In this document: positions 45,861 through 54,605 of the stretch, piece by piece
Layout: the number at the start of each line of letters is the position of its first letter
Numbering within the stretch: position 1 is the stretch's first letter
DNA from: Candidatus Moanabacter tarae
GTDB taxonomy: Bacteria; Verrucomicrobiota; Verrucomicrobiia; Opitutales; UBA2987
Direction: 5' to 3'
Assembly (NCBI GenBank): GCA_003226295.1
Contig: CP029803.1
Span: forward strand, 2,113,001-2,177,000
DNA length: 64,000 nucleotides
Program-made: the position numbers and the translations under genes
The notes under the pieces: model-generated
What the model was told of the DNA's origin: nothing
The model's database searches: none
Seen by the model: only the letters and a program-made list of their open reading frames with translations

Positions 45861-46903
45861 CGAAACTGCCTTAGGAATCTAACATCATTCTGGAAAAGGA
45901 TACGCATGTCATCAACCCCGTGTAGGATCTGCGCCACACGATCAATCCCTATACCAAAAGCATATCCGGTCCACTCCTGGGGATTGTATCCCACGGCTTC
46001 AAAGACTGCTGGATCAACCATCCCACACCCCAAAATTTCCGTCCATTCAGTGCCTACTTTGGCCAGGTGAGAGGACTGGAAGTCAACTTCAAAACTAGGC
46101 TCAGTGTAGGGAAAAAAATGTGGGCGAAAGCGTGTTTTTGCTTCTGGCCCAAGAAGGGATCGGGAAAAGAAATCGAGAACTGCTTTTAAATCCTTAATAG
46201 ACACATTCCGGTCCACGTACAGTCCTTCAACTTGATGGAAATTAGGGCTATGGGTTGCATCAGCAGTATCCCGACGAAAAACACGGCCCGGCGATAAAAT
46301 CCGCAGGGGAGGGTTACGTTCCAACATAGTCCGAATCTGAACTGCGGAAGTATGGGTTCTCAAAAGATAGCGCTCATTTCCTCGTCTCGCAACATTTCCG
46401 AGAGAAACATTTTCTGGGAGATAAAAAGTATCCTGAAGGTCTCGAGCTGGGTGATCAGGTTGTGTATTGAGTGCGTCGAAGCAAAAAAACTCTGTCTCTA
46501 CTTCACTACCTTCTGCCACCGCAAATCCAGCCTGCCGAAAAATTGAACAAATACTCTCTCGAACTTGGCTAAGAAGGTGCAGGGCACCAGACTTGGATTC
46601 AGGACTCGGGAGGGTGGGGTCAATACCCCGTCCTAGCGTTGATTTTAGCTCGATCTCGGAAATGGTTTCCAACGCTCTTGAGAAAAGCTCTTCTAGGTGA
46701 CGCTTACTCTTATTAACTTGCTTCCCAAAGGCCGGGCGCTCCTCCTTCGGCAACCGGTTGATCCCTTTCAGGACTTGTGTTAGGGAACCATTTGGTCCGA
46801 GAAATGAGGCCTTCAGTTTCTCGAACTCGGCACGCGTGCCGACCTCTCTAATTCCCTTTTCCGCTTCCGCTAGCAGCGAATCGAGACTATTTAGCCCAGA
46901 CAT
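45857..46903 (-). CDS. pheS: Phenylalanyl-tRNA synthetase alpha subunit
   Basis: The 348-residue class II synthetase subunit has an N-terminal coiled coil (about residues 1-90) and then LRTHTSAVQIRTM, RVFRRDTADATHSPNFHQVEGLYVD (motif 2) and GIGIDRVAQILHGVDDMR (motif 3). It binds ATP and Phe and forms the alpha2beta2 enzyme with PheT. It lies downstream of rplT on the same strand, the classic rpmI-rplT-pheS-pheT order. Confidence 0.97.
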   Translation of the reverse strand: MSGLNSLDSLLAEAEKGIREVGTRAEFEKLKASFLGPNGSLTQVLKGINRLPKEERPAFGKQVNKSKRHLEELFSRALETISEIELKSTLGRGIDPTLPSPESKSGALHLLSQVRESICSIFRQAGFAVAEGSEVETEFFCFDALNTQPDHPARDLQDTFYLPENVSLGNVARRGNERYLLRTHTSAVQIRTMLERNPPLRILSPGRVFRRDTADATHSPNFHQVEGLYVDRNVSIKDLKAVLDFFSRSLLGPEAKTRFRPHFFPYTEPSFEVDFQSSHLAKVGTEWTEILGCGMVDPAVFEAVGYNPQEWTGYAFGIGIDRVAQILHGVDDMRILFQNDVRFLRQFR

Positions 46904-47079
46904 GTTAAAGTCATTTTTTTGGTTTTCAATCAGAGCTTTCTACTACAGATCAGCTCCTCTTTACGGCGATAGAGAATCAACCTATTACTTTCAACAAAAG
47001 CGGCATCGGGGCGCCACACTCGAAAACAAATTCGTCTTACCGTTCGTTCCTAAAGGCTAACCTTGATCGAACTCTACCC

Positions 47080-47436
47080 TCACCCGAGAACTGATTTCAC
47101 CTTAACGACTAGCAACTTAAAAGCCACTTCATCATGAATCGCAATCTCGGAAAGTGCCTTACGGTTTAGCTCGATTCCGGCCTCCTTAAGTCCATAGATG
47201 AATTGACTGTAACTGATCCCATTTGCACGACAAGCAGCATTGACCCGAACAATCCACAACTTCCGCCATTCGCTCTTCTTTTTTCGACGATCCCTGTAGG
47301 CATACTGACCAGCACGATCAACCGCATCCTTGGCGAAGCGATAAAGTCTTGACTTATTCCCCCAATAGCCGCGAGCCGTTCGTAATATACGCTTACGGCG
47401 TTTTCGGGTAGCGGGTGCGTTTGTCGCTCTTGGCAT
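47080..47436 (-). CDS. rplT: 50S ribosomal protein L20
   Basis: The 118-residue basic protein MPRATNAPATRKRRKRILRTARGYWGNKSRLY... with DRRKKKSEWRKLWIVRVNAA and SYSQFIYGLKEAGIELNRKALSEIAI is L20. It is essential for early large-subunit assembly and often represses its own operon by binding the leader. It follows rpmI by 17 bases. Confidence 0.97.
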   Translation of the reverse strand: MPRATNAPATRKRRKRILRTARGYWGNKSRLYRFAKDAVDRAGQYAYRDRRKKKSEWRKLWIVRVNAACRANGISYSQFIYGLKEAGIELNRKALSEIAIHDEVAFKLLVVKVKSVLG

Positions 47437-47453
47437 TACCGTTTATCTCCTGC

Positions 47454-47648
47454 CTAAAATTGCCCTGGTGCAGCCCGACGCATTTCAAGCGCCAAACTCT
47501 TGGACACCGATCTATCTTTTCTGTAGCTGCGCCGCTGCTTACTGCTCAATTTACGCAACAAGTGACGCTTGCCGGATGTTCGCCGAAGAACTTTTCCACT
47601 TCCCGTAACCTTAAAGCGTTTTGAAAAGGATTTCCGTGTTTTATGCAT
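47454..47648 (-). CDS. rpmI: 50S ribosomal protein L35
   Basis: The 64-residue very basic protein has KTRKSFSKRFKVTGSGKVLRRTSGKRHLL, the L35 pattern. The ATG at 47648 follows AAGGTG by two bases. infC, which usually precedes rpmI, is not upstream here. A structured leader precedes the gene. Confidence 0.96.
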   Translation of the reverse strand: MHKTRKSFSKRFKVTGSGKVLRRTSGKRHLLRKLSSKQRRSYRKDRSVSKSLALEMRRAAPGQF

Positions 47649-47663
47649 TACACCTTGCTAAAA

Positions 47664-47802
47664 AGCCCTGGAGCCAATGCATTTAGCTCCCGCTTGTAAA
47701 GGGCTAAATTTCCAGAATTTTGGGCCTCAGGCACACACACGCTAATACTAGCCCTTTTTTTCATTGAAAAGGAGAGGACTCCCCACCACTGTTGGTAGCC
47801 CT
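47664..47802 (-). promoter_or_regulatory. Attenuator-like leader of rpmI-rplT
   Basis: On the minus strand AGGGCTA occurs twice early (at 47802-47796 and 47755-47749). TAGCCCT follows (47706-47700), then AGGGCT (47669-47664) just before a T-run and the rpmI ribosome binding site. The middle segment can pair with an early copy (antiterminator) or with the late copy. The late pairing also encloses GGAGC/GCTCC and looks like an intrinsic terminator. L20 is a known autorepressor in other bacteria. That it binds here is inference. Confidence 0.55.
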
Positions 47803-47828
47803 TTTTGGAAGTAAAGGAATCAATTTGT

Positions 47829-48602
47829 ATGAAACTCTACGCGAGACCTGGTCGGATTCTACTTGTCCTCTTAATGCAAGCGGGAATTGTCGGACACGAA
47901 TTACATTCTACTAACTATAACTCAACTGAAGTAATTGAGAAGTGGGCGGATGTAACTAATTTGATATCCATTGAGGTTAGCGAGTGGAAAGAACTTAAAG
48001 CGCTCCTCACATATAACATCGACCTTTTGAATACAGAAATTACTGATTTGGAGCACCAGATTTCCCAATCTGAAGAGCAGGCTCGGGAGGCAGAGAGAAA
48101 AACCGACCTTCTTCGTGACGAAGAGTCTAACCTGAGAAATGCGTCCGCTATCGTGAATAAGAAAGTGACGGAGTACGAGAATCGTATTCGAAATCTTAGT
48201 GGCGTTTTCCCGCCTGCGCTGGACGAGCGCATCATTCAGTTTATGTCTCGTTTACCTGCTGAACCCGGCACTTCCACTATGCCGTTAGAGGAACGCTTAG
48301 CAACTGTCCTGAATATCCTCGAGGAAGTAGACAAATTTAATGACAGTGTTACCGTCGTCAGCGAATTGAAATTAGTCAGTTCTGGAGAGAGAGTTGAGGT
48401 CAAAACAATGTATCTCGGACTTGCCCATGCATTCTACGTTGACCGAAATATCGGGTTCGCAGGTGTCGGAATACCCGTAAACGGTCACTGGGAGTGGACC
48501 CCGCGCCCCGAACTCGCGGAAAGTATTAACCGCTCCATCCTTATGTACGAAAACGCCATCAAACCCGCCGAATTCATTCCTCTTTCGGTTACAATTGATT
48601 GA
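47829..48602 (+). CDS. DUF3450-like periplasmic coiled-coil protein
   Basis: About 257 residues. A hydrophobic signal-like segment (residues 8-20) is followed by a long heptad-rich stretch (about 50-140, with LNTEITDLEHQISQSEEQAREAERKTDLL). A C-terminal domain contains YLGLAHAFYVD and GHWEWTPRPEL. This resembles DUF3450, which in other bacteria precedes TonB2-type ExbB/ExbD genes. The ATG at 47829 is chosen over a TTG at 47805. It leads a three-gene set with the proton-channel genes. Family assignment is moderate. Confidence 0.6.
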   Translation: MKLYARPGRILLVLLMQAGIVGHELHSTNYNSTEVIEKWADVTNLISIEVSEWKELKALLTYNIDLLNTEITDLEHQISQSEEQAREAERKTDLLRDEESNLRNASAIVNKKVTEYENRIRNLSGVFPPALDERIIQFMSRLPAEPGTSTMPLEERLATVLNILEEVDKFNDSVTVVSELKLVSSGERVEVKTMYLGLAHAFYVDRNIGFAGVGIPVNGHWEWTPRPELAESINRSILMYENAIKPAEFIPLSVTID

Positions 48603-48619
48603 CGGATCCGGTACACGAA

Positions 48620-50011
48620 ATGAAATCGCTCAAAATATTCATCATCCTAATTTGCGTCACTCTTTACTGGACGGCTCTTCCGCTGTCGGCGCAAGGGTCA
48701 CAAAATGATCTCGCCGAGACCATAGCCAGGCTCAGTAAAATCCGGAGTGAAATTGAAAAAGAGAGAATTCCTCTAGCTAAGGAACTCAGTAGGCTTGAAA
48801 AGAGAGTAAGCGACAAACGCATTCAAGCCGATCAAAACATTCGCCTAACCGCCAATCAGGAAGTCGATCTCAGCTCACTGGAAGAACTGATTCAGAGGCT
48901 AAAAGATGAAAACAACTCTCTTTCTGCTAGCCTCAGCGATTACATTCGCACTTTTGAGTCAAGGATCCACGTAAGCGAGAGACAGCTTTATCGTGATCCG
49001 CTTCAATCGGCTAAGGCTCTTGAAAATGATCGCACCCTGACCATGGCGAAAAAGCTTCGTTCCCAACTCGATGCTACCGATATCGCCTTCCAGCGTCTCG
49101 ACAATTCAATTCAAGGGCATTCCTTTTCAGGAAGAGCGATTATGCCGGGAGGAAAGTACGAGGAAGGGACCTTTGTGACTCTGGGACCCATCTCCTACTT
49201 TCTGGGAACTAACGGTCAAATAGGTCTGCCGGCAGCGGATGTCGCCTCGCTGGATCCGATCGTCTCTTCAATACCGAGTCGGTTGCAGGAAGGGATCAAC
49301 AGATTGGTCAGCACCCGGCAAGGAATCGTACCAATAGACGCCACCCTGGGAGATGCATTTAAAATCGAGGCGACCAGAGAAACTCAGCTAGAGGAAATCA
49401 AGAAGGGTGGCTTGGTAATGTATCCGATCCTTGGCCTCGCAACTTTTGCTTTCATCGTAGCTATCTTTAAGTGGTTTGAAATCAGCAGCGTAAAACAAGG
49501 TCGCGCGGAAGACCTCCGGATTATCCTGCAACATCTCAAATCAGGGGAAAAAGAGAAAGCTATCGCGATGGCGAAGTCCGTCAAGGGTCCCAGCGGAGAG
49601 CTTCTTACCGCAGCAGTTACCAACGCCGAAGCCGACCTCGCCCTTATCGAGGAAATCCTATACGAAAAGATGCTCAAAACACAGCCTCGATTGGAACGTA
49701 TGTTGCCTTTAATCGCGGTTACTGCCGCCACCGCACCCCTCTTCGGTCTCCTCGGGACAGTTACTGGAATGATCAAAACATTTAACCTCATAACCGTCTT
49801 TGGAACTGGAGATGCAAGCAACCTCTCTGCTGGTATATCCGAGGCTCTTGTTACAACTAAATTCGGCCTCATCATAGCCATTCCATCTCTAATCCTATAC
49901 GCGCTTCTAAGTAGAAAAGCTAAGGGGGTTCTCACCAGTATGGAACAAACTTCAATTGGCTTTCTCAACGGCCTTCAAGACATTAGAAGCGGAAAAACCT
50001 CCACTAATTAG
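48620..50011 (+). CDS. ExbB/TolQ/MotA-family proton channel with long N-terminal coiled coil (TtpC-like)
   Basis: About 463 residues. A signal peptide (IFIILICVTLYWTALPLSAQG) is followed by about 220 residues of coiled coil and a small domain. The MotA/TolQ/ExbB channel part comes next: GGLVMYPILGLATFAFIVAIFKW (about 264-286), LPLIAVTAATAPLFGLLGTVTGMIKTF (about 364-390) and GISEALVTTKFGLIIAIPSLILYALLSR. The ATG at 48620 is chosen; a TTG at 48599 overlaps the previous stop. TtpC-type proteins energise TonB2 systems. Confidence 0.82.
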   Translation: MKSLKIFIILICVTLYWTALPLSAQGSQNDLAETIARLSKIRSEIEKERIPLAKELSRLEKRVSDKRIQADQNIRLTANQEVDLSSLEELIQRLKDENNSLSASLSDYIRTFESRIHVSERQLYRDPLQSAKALENDRTLTMAKKLRSQLDATDIAFQRLDNSIQGHSFSGRAIMPGGKYEEGTFVTLGPISYFLGTNGQIGLPAADVASLDPIVSSIPSRLQEGINRLVSTRQGIVPIDATLGDAFKIEATRETQLEEIKKGGLVMYPILGLATFAFIVAIFKWFEISSVKQGRAEDLRIILQHLKSGEKEKAIAMAKSVKGPSGELLTAAVTNAEADLALIEEILYEKMLKTQPRLERMLPLIAVTAATAPLFGLLGTVTGMIKTFNLITVFGTGDASNLSAGISEALVTTKFGLIIAIPSLILYALLSRKAKGVLTSMEQTSIGFLNGLQDIRSGKTSTN

Positions 50012-50108
50012 GCGCAATTTTATCATCGTTTACTTTTCCTAAAACTGCGGAGGGTGATTTCTCTGTCGCCCGATTCTAGTTCTAAGAAACCAAGTAAAGA
50101 GCACTACA

Positions 50109-50510
50109 ATGAAAAACCGAAGTGTAACTGAAGGAGAATCTGATCTGGAGCAAATCAACATCTCTCCAATGATCGATATGGTTTTTATCCTCCTGATTTT
50201 TTTTATTGTAACTACAGTCTTTGTTGAGGAACCAGGAGTCGAGATCAATAAACCACCCGCTGTAACTGCCAAAGACCTAGAAAAGAATAGCATCCTCATA
50301 GCAATCACCAATACTAACCAGGTTATCTATGGTGGACGCGAAGTGACCATCTCCGGAATTCGCCCCATTGTCAGAAGACTGACTACCAGAGATCAAATGC
50401 CTGTCATCCTTCAGGTAGATGAAAACGCCTCATCGGGAACCGTAGTTCGTGCAATAGATGAAGCAAAGCTCGGAGGCGCCGAGGTTGTCAGCATTTCAAC
50501 GGAACTTTAG
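50109..50510 (+). CDS. ExbD/TolR-family protein
   Basis: A 133-residue protein with a single membrane helix [19 protein letters not shown] near residues 20-40, preceded by the INISPMIDM motif whose Asp carries protons, and a small periplasmic domain. It pairs with the ExbB-like channel to couple the proton gradient to outer-membrane transport or secretion. It completes the three-gene set. No TonB gene follows. Confidence 0.9.
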   Translation: MKNRSVTEGESDLEQINISPMIDMVFILLIFFIVTTVFVEEPGVEINKPPAVTAKDLEKNSILIAITNTNQVIYGGREVTISGIRPIVRRLTTRDQMPVILQVDENASSGTVVRAIDEAKLGGAEVVSISTEL

Positions 50511-50719
50511 AACCTGCGCCCTATCCTCTTTGTTGTTTTAAGTTTCGCTTTCTGCTTTCCCAAAATGCCTCATACAGCCCACAGGAGTGAGTAGTTTTCC
50601 CTCATTGAGATATTGAACACCATCACCCTTTTATTGGGGTTGGTTGTTTTACCAGGGGAGCATTAAAAGCACAATTCAGTCCCAAGCTAGCTCTCTCGAT
50701 ATTAACCCAATTTTTATTT

Positions 50720-51799
50720 CTATATCGAAACGCTTTGTCTCTTATCTCCAGACCTTTTCAAAGCAGTCAGCATTTTCATGAGAGTTAAGGCGTTTTCAAC
50801 GTTGTTAAGCGGTTCGCGACCTTCTCGTATAGCAGCAATAAATTCGCGGGCCTGACTAACCATCGGATGTTCGTGCTCTTCCGGCACGTTCATTGAAGTC
50901 ACCTTGACGTCATCGACCGGCCCCCGCATGATTAACTTGCGATCAATGTCGAGTCCGGCATCGGTGCCAAATAGCTTCGATGTCTGCCATTCTTTAGAAT
51001 ATGGCAAAGCTTTGTCTTTCTCGCCAGGCGGCCCGATGGCGTTCATGCCGAAAGCGAAGAGTCCCTGAAGCATGGTTCCTGTGTCGAATCGGATCATACA
51101 GACGCAGGTATCATCAGCGGTGTAATCGTCTGGACGGATACTGAAGTGTCTGAATGCGGTGTGGGTCATGGCCATAACCTCGACCGGTTTAGGATTCCCC
51201 ATGCAGAACCAGGCTTGGTCGATACCGTGAATGCCGAGATCGAGGAGAACACCGCCACCCTCGTCCCGACGTGATCGCCAAGCAGTACCTTTAATTTGTT
51301 CGCCTCGGCTTCTTACCCAACTCGTTTCTGCTGCATAGACTTCACCCAATTCTCCAGCCAAGACCATTTCCCGGGCGCGTTGGACGTTGGGGAGAAATCT
51401 TGATTGGCGGACGAACATATATCTGCGATTGTTTTTTTGGACGGCCTCAGCAACTTCCTGCATCTCCTCTGCAGTATTAGTGGGCGGCTTCTCACATAAA
51501 ACATGACAACCCGCTTCCAGGGCATCGATGGAGGCTTGCTTGTGCAAATTCGTCGGGAGGGCAATAACAACAGCATCCAGATCCGCCTGCTGCAACATCT
51601 CGCGATAGTCAACGTAATACTCCTTGAAACCGAAAAATTGCTGGGCTCGTTGAGCTGCTGCTTCATTGATTTCGGAAACTGCTGTAAGCTCAACACCTTC
51701 GAGGGGCTTCATTTTAGCACCGGATTGAACTGCAAACCCACGAATTCCGAAAGGAGAAGGATGGGCACCAATTGAGCCGATACGGAGGCAGTCAGTCAT
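50720..51799 (-). CDS. Gfo/Idh/MocA family oxidoreductase
   Basis: About 359 residues. The N-terminus LRIGSIGAHPSPFGIRGFAV and ALPTNLHKQASIDALEAGCHVLCEKPPTN (with E-K-P near residue 96) show the NAD(P)-binding Rossmann domain. The C-terminal domain has LLDLGIHGIDQAWF with the Asp and His of the active site. The GxGxxG is degenerate (GSIGAH). I start at the ATG at 51799. Upstream ATG/TTG codons would add up to 13 residues. The substrate is unknown. Confidence 0.88.
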   Translation of the reverse strand: MTDCLRIGSIGAHPSPFGIRGFAVQSGAKMKPLEGVELTAVSEINEAAAQRAQQFFGFKEYYVDYREMLQQADLDAVVIALPTNLHKQASIDALEAGCHVLCEKPPTNTAEEMQEVAEAVQKNNRRYMFVRQSRFLPNVQRAREMVLAGELGEVYAAETSWVRSRGEQIKGTAWRSRRDEGGGVLLDLGIHGIDQAWFCMGNPKPVEVMAMTHTAFRHFSIRPDDYTADDTCVCMIRFDTGTMLQGLFAFGMNAIGPPGEKDKALPYSKEWQTSKLFGTDAGLDIDRKLIMRGPVDDVKVTSMNVPEEHEHPMVSQAREFIAAIREGREPLNNVENALTLMKMLTALKRSGDKRQSVSI

Positions 51800-52357
51800 A
51801 GCATCCATTCTAATCACTGAATTTGCTGCGCACGTCAAATGATTTGGATGAATCCCAGGAGGTAGAGATTTGTTATTAGGAAAACATCTGGTTCAGATTA
51901 GTCATAAAGGTATACCGAGATCAAATAGATGCCTTCTTTTAACGGACGATCTGCATTGTAAAATCTCTACTATCGAATCGCCATCCGGTTAATGCCTATG
52001 GATTTAGCCGTCCTCATGCTTACAATTCAAGTGATATGAAGATTGAGAATCCTGAGGTTATAAAGGACCGACTCAGGAGCTGCCTCTTATTACAAAGCGG
52101 CCTACCTCTTGTTGGGAGCTAGGCCGCTTTATCTTCGTCAACACTTTAATAGAATATTCTAACTCCCTTTTTCTGAATTAAGAATATTCGTACCTAGATA
52201 GATTTAAAAATGAGACCGTGATGCATTTCTTCCCCATCGTTTGCATAAGTCACGCTTTCAGATTCCTAAAAGGCCACTCCAGGACTCACTCCGGCCTACG
52301 AGCTGTGACATATGCGGATCCATCAGAAATCAGAAAGAAATATTTGATACCCGCCGG
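51800..52357. other. Intergenic region between two minus-strand genes
   Basis: About 550 bases, mostly without coding character. It contains one strong hairpin (listed separately) and may hold the promoter of the Gfo/Idh gene. Confidence 0.4.
52094..52130. terminator. Strong hairpin, possible terminator or end of a small RNA
   Basis: AAAGCGGCCTA (52094-52104) and TAGGCCGCTTT (52120-52130) form a perfect 11-bp stem with a 15-base loop that can itself pair (CTC/GAG). It lies 228 bases downstream of the PhyH gene end (minus strand) and could be its terminator. T-runs are short on either side. On the + strand it would end a transcript with no known gene. Confidence 0.5.
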
Positions 52358-53140
52358 TTACAACTCTAGGCCGTCTTTGGCCGGATCGTAAATATTAACT
52401 CCATCTTTCACAAATGGCACAGCTTCTCCCCATAGAATGCCATCACTACTTAAAAGCGGCTCAGCTGAATACTGCATTAGGTAAACTCTCCGCATGTCTT
52501 CAGTTGTATTGGCTCCACTACGGTGTAGGGAAGTGCTAGAAAAGCATACCATCGAGCCAGCTGTCGTATTAATCGGAACCCCAGGGTCATTGTCCGTGTA
52601 ACCAATAAGGTCATTTGTGCCCTCTTCGCGGTGATGATTGAGAATATGGTTCTTTGTCCCGGCTTGAGAATGGGGAAGCAAGTAAATGGTGCCATTCCTT
52701 TCGTTGACATCATCGAGTGCGACCCAGCAACTCAAGTAGGATTTGTGTCGAGTATGGGGATCACGGAATTTGACGTAGCCGGAATCCTGGTGCCACGCAA
52801 AACTCATTCCTAAGTTGGCCCCTTTAACAACCCACTGTTCGTTGAAGAGATAAGCTTCCTTCCCCAAAGTAGCCCGGCAAATTTCGGCCATCAAGTCGGA
52901 AAAGATGAAACGCCAGAGACGGGAGCTTTTTCGATACTGTCTCGATATAAAATATCTCTTCCCTTTATGAGTGATACCCGAAGTAGCATCCCCCTTTTTC
53001 TCTAATTCCTGGTCTTTCAAACCGATAAAGTAGCTACACTCCTCTCTTAGCATTTGGACCCATCCATCTGGTACCACACGCTTGAGAACGAAATAACCAT
53101 CCTCGTTGAATTGATGAAGTTGTTCTTCGCTAATCTTCAT
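52358..53140 (-). CDS. Phytanoyl-CoA dioxygenase (PhyH) family protein
   Basis: A 260-residue Fe(II)/2-oxoglutarate oxygenase. AWHQDSGYVKFRD gives His117 and Asp119, and LHRSGANTTEDMRRVYLMQY gives the distal His206 and the 2-oxoglutarate Arg (217/218). It would hydroxylate a small molecule in the cytoplasm. The family is large and substrates vary widely. Phytanoyl-CoA itself is not implied. It lies in a catabolic region beside the Gfo/Idh gene. Confidence 0.88.
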   Translation of the reverse strand: MKISEEQLHQFNEDGYFVLKRVVPDGWVQMLREECSYFIGLKDQELEKKGDATSGITHKGKRYFISRQYRKSSRLWRFIFSDLMAEICRATLGKEAYLFNEQWVVKGANLGMSFAWHQDSGYVKFRDPHTRHKSYLSCWVALDDVNERNGTIYLLPHSQAGTKNHILNHHREEGTNDLIGYTDNDPGVPINTTAGSMVCFSSTSLHRSGANTTEDMRRVYLMQYSAEPLLSSDGILWGEAVPFVKDGVNIYDPAKDGLEL

Positions 53141-53418
53141 TTTTGGTAAAAGCTCCGCTTCCTAATAGCAACGAACGGAATCTAGGGTAGCTATCATTAG
53201 GTCCCCCTTTCAATAAAAAAGCCCTCAGCCTTTGTTATAAGCTCCTAATTCACGTTAGGGACTCGCTTACCTTTAACGGGGCTCCTAGGCCGGCATATTA
53301 TAAACATTCTGAGAAATGACCAGCGGTTTCCTTGACAGTTAGAACGAAGCCTGAGGATACTAGGACGCTCTATTTTGGATCAGTTTAACGGAAAGTAATT
53401 AACTAGCATACGAGGGAT

Positions 53419-54480
53419 ATGGACAGGAATAAGAAGAGTCTGGATGAAAAGCTGGAAAGAATTCGAAGGGATCCTTTAAAGTGTAAAGAATTCATAATTG
53501 CTGATGCTAAAGACGGCGATATGGGATTTGGCCTAACGGCACCCGGTCCGCGCCCAACCAATCGAGGGGAAAAGGCTGAAAAGCACGAAATCCGATGGAA
53601 GACATTACAGGATTACAGAGATCAGATACGGGCAGTAATCGATCAGAGTATCGTTGATATCGTCCTTCTATCTACCTCAAATCTTGAACAGGTAGGAATC
53701 AAGGAAGGTCGTTTCTTCGAATCCTCAGTAACACCTGCAGCTAGGGCGAATGACACAAGTGACATTTGGGTGGTAAGAGAAGGTAAATACGCTAAATTTC
53801 CTTCACGTCCTTTCAGAACCACCACTATCGACCACATCAAATATGGGCGTCTTGAAGAAGATCACTCGAAGCCGGTCGAAGGCGCTGATCTGGGGCTCTA
53901 TTCAATCACGTTTACAAACGATCTCGATTGGGATCGTCGCTCACTCTCTTCTTTTCGCGATTTTCGCCTCGAAGCGGAGCAGAAACACTTTCGATATTTC
54001 CTAGAAGTCTTCAATCCAAATATAGATCCAGGAATTGATCCAGAGAAAATTGGATCGTTCGTGAACGACCACATTATCCGTTGTCTGGCTGGGGTTCCCT
54101 GCGTAGGAAGACCTCTCTTTCTTAAAATCCCATACAACGGACCCGGTCCGCTTGAAGAGCTGGTTTCCTACGATCCCCAACTGATTGTCGGCATATTGGG
54201 TGGCAGCGCTGGAACCACTCGTGATGCCTTCCAACTCATTTGCGACGCCAAAAAATACGGTGCGCGCGTTGCGTTGTTCGGCCGGAAAATTAATCTTTCG
54301 GAAGACCCACTCTCTTTTATCGAGTTTTTGCGACGAATTACCGATGAGGAAATCGGACCCATAGAAGCTGTCAAAGCCTACCATAGCGCCCTAAAGACAG
54401 CTAAGATCGAACCTCTTCGACAACTATCGGTGGATATCGAGCTGACTGATCCCTTGCTAATTCAAAGCCAATCTAGTTAA
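53419..54480 (+). CDS. Unrecognised protein, barrel-like, in a deoxysugar cluster
   Basis: A 353-residue soluble protein. The middle and end read KHFRYFLEVFNPNIDPG, IRCLAGVPCVGRPLFLKIPYNGPGPLEELV, LIVGILGGSAGTTRDAFQLICDAKKYGARVALFGRKINLSEDP. The repeated beta-alpha pattern, Lys in LFLKIPYNGP and the Gly-rich GILGGSAGTT phosphate-like loop suggest a TIM-barrel aldolase relative (DeoC/LacD/FbaB type). It is directly upstream of a class II aldolase and a rhamnulokinase, so it probably acts in rhamnose or fucose catabolism. GAGGG before the ATG supports the start. The function is not known. Confidence 0.7.
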   Translation: MDRNKKSLDEKLERIRRDPLKCKEFIIADAKDGDMGFGLTAPGPRPTNRGEKAEKHEIRWKTLQDYRDQIRAVIDQSIVDIVLLSTSNLEQVGIKEGRFFESSVTPAARANDTSDIWVVREGKYAKFPSRPFRTTTIDHIKYGRLEEDHSKPVEGADLGLYSITFTNDLDWDRRSLSSFRDFRLEAEQKHFRYFLEVFNPNIDPGIDPEKIGSFVNDHIIRCLAGVPCVGRPLFLKIPYNGPGPLEELVSYDPQLIVGILGGSAGTTRDAFQLICDAKKYGARVALFGRKINLSEDPLSFIEFLRRITDEEIGPIEAVKAYHSALKTAKIEPLRQLSVDIELTDPLLIQSQSS

Positions 54481-54605
54481 CAAGGAACAGCAAATGCCCA
54501 CAGTGTCTGAGACTCCTTCTACAAACAAGATCGACTCTTCGTGGGCAGACTGACATCTTATAGGGATGCAGATATCTCTATTTTCTATATGATATGTGAA
54601 ATCCA

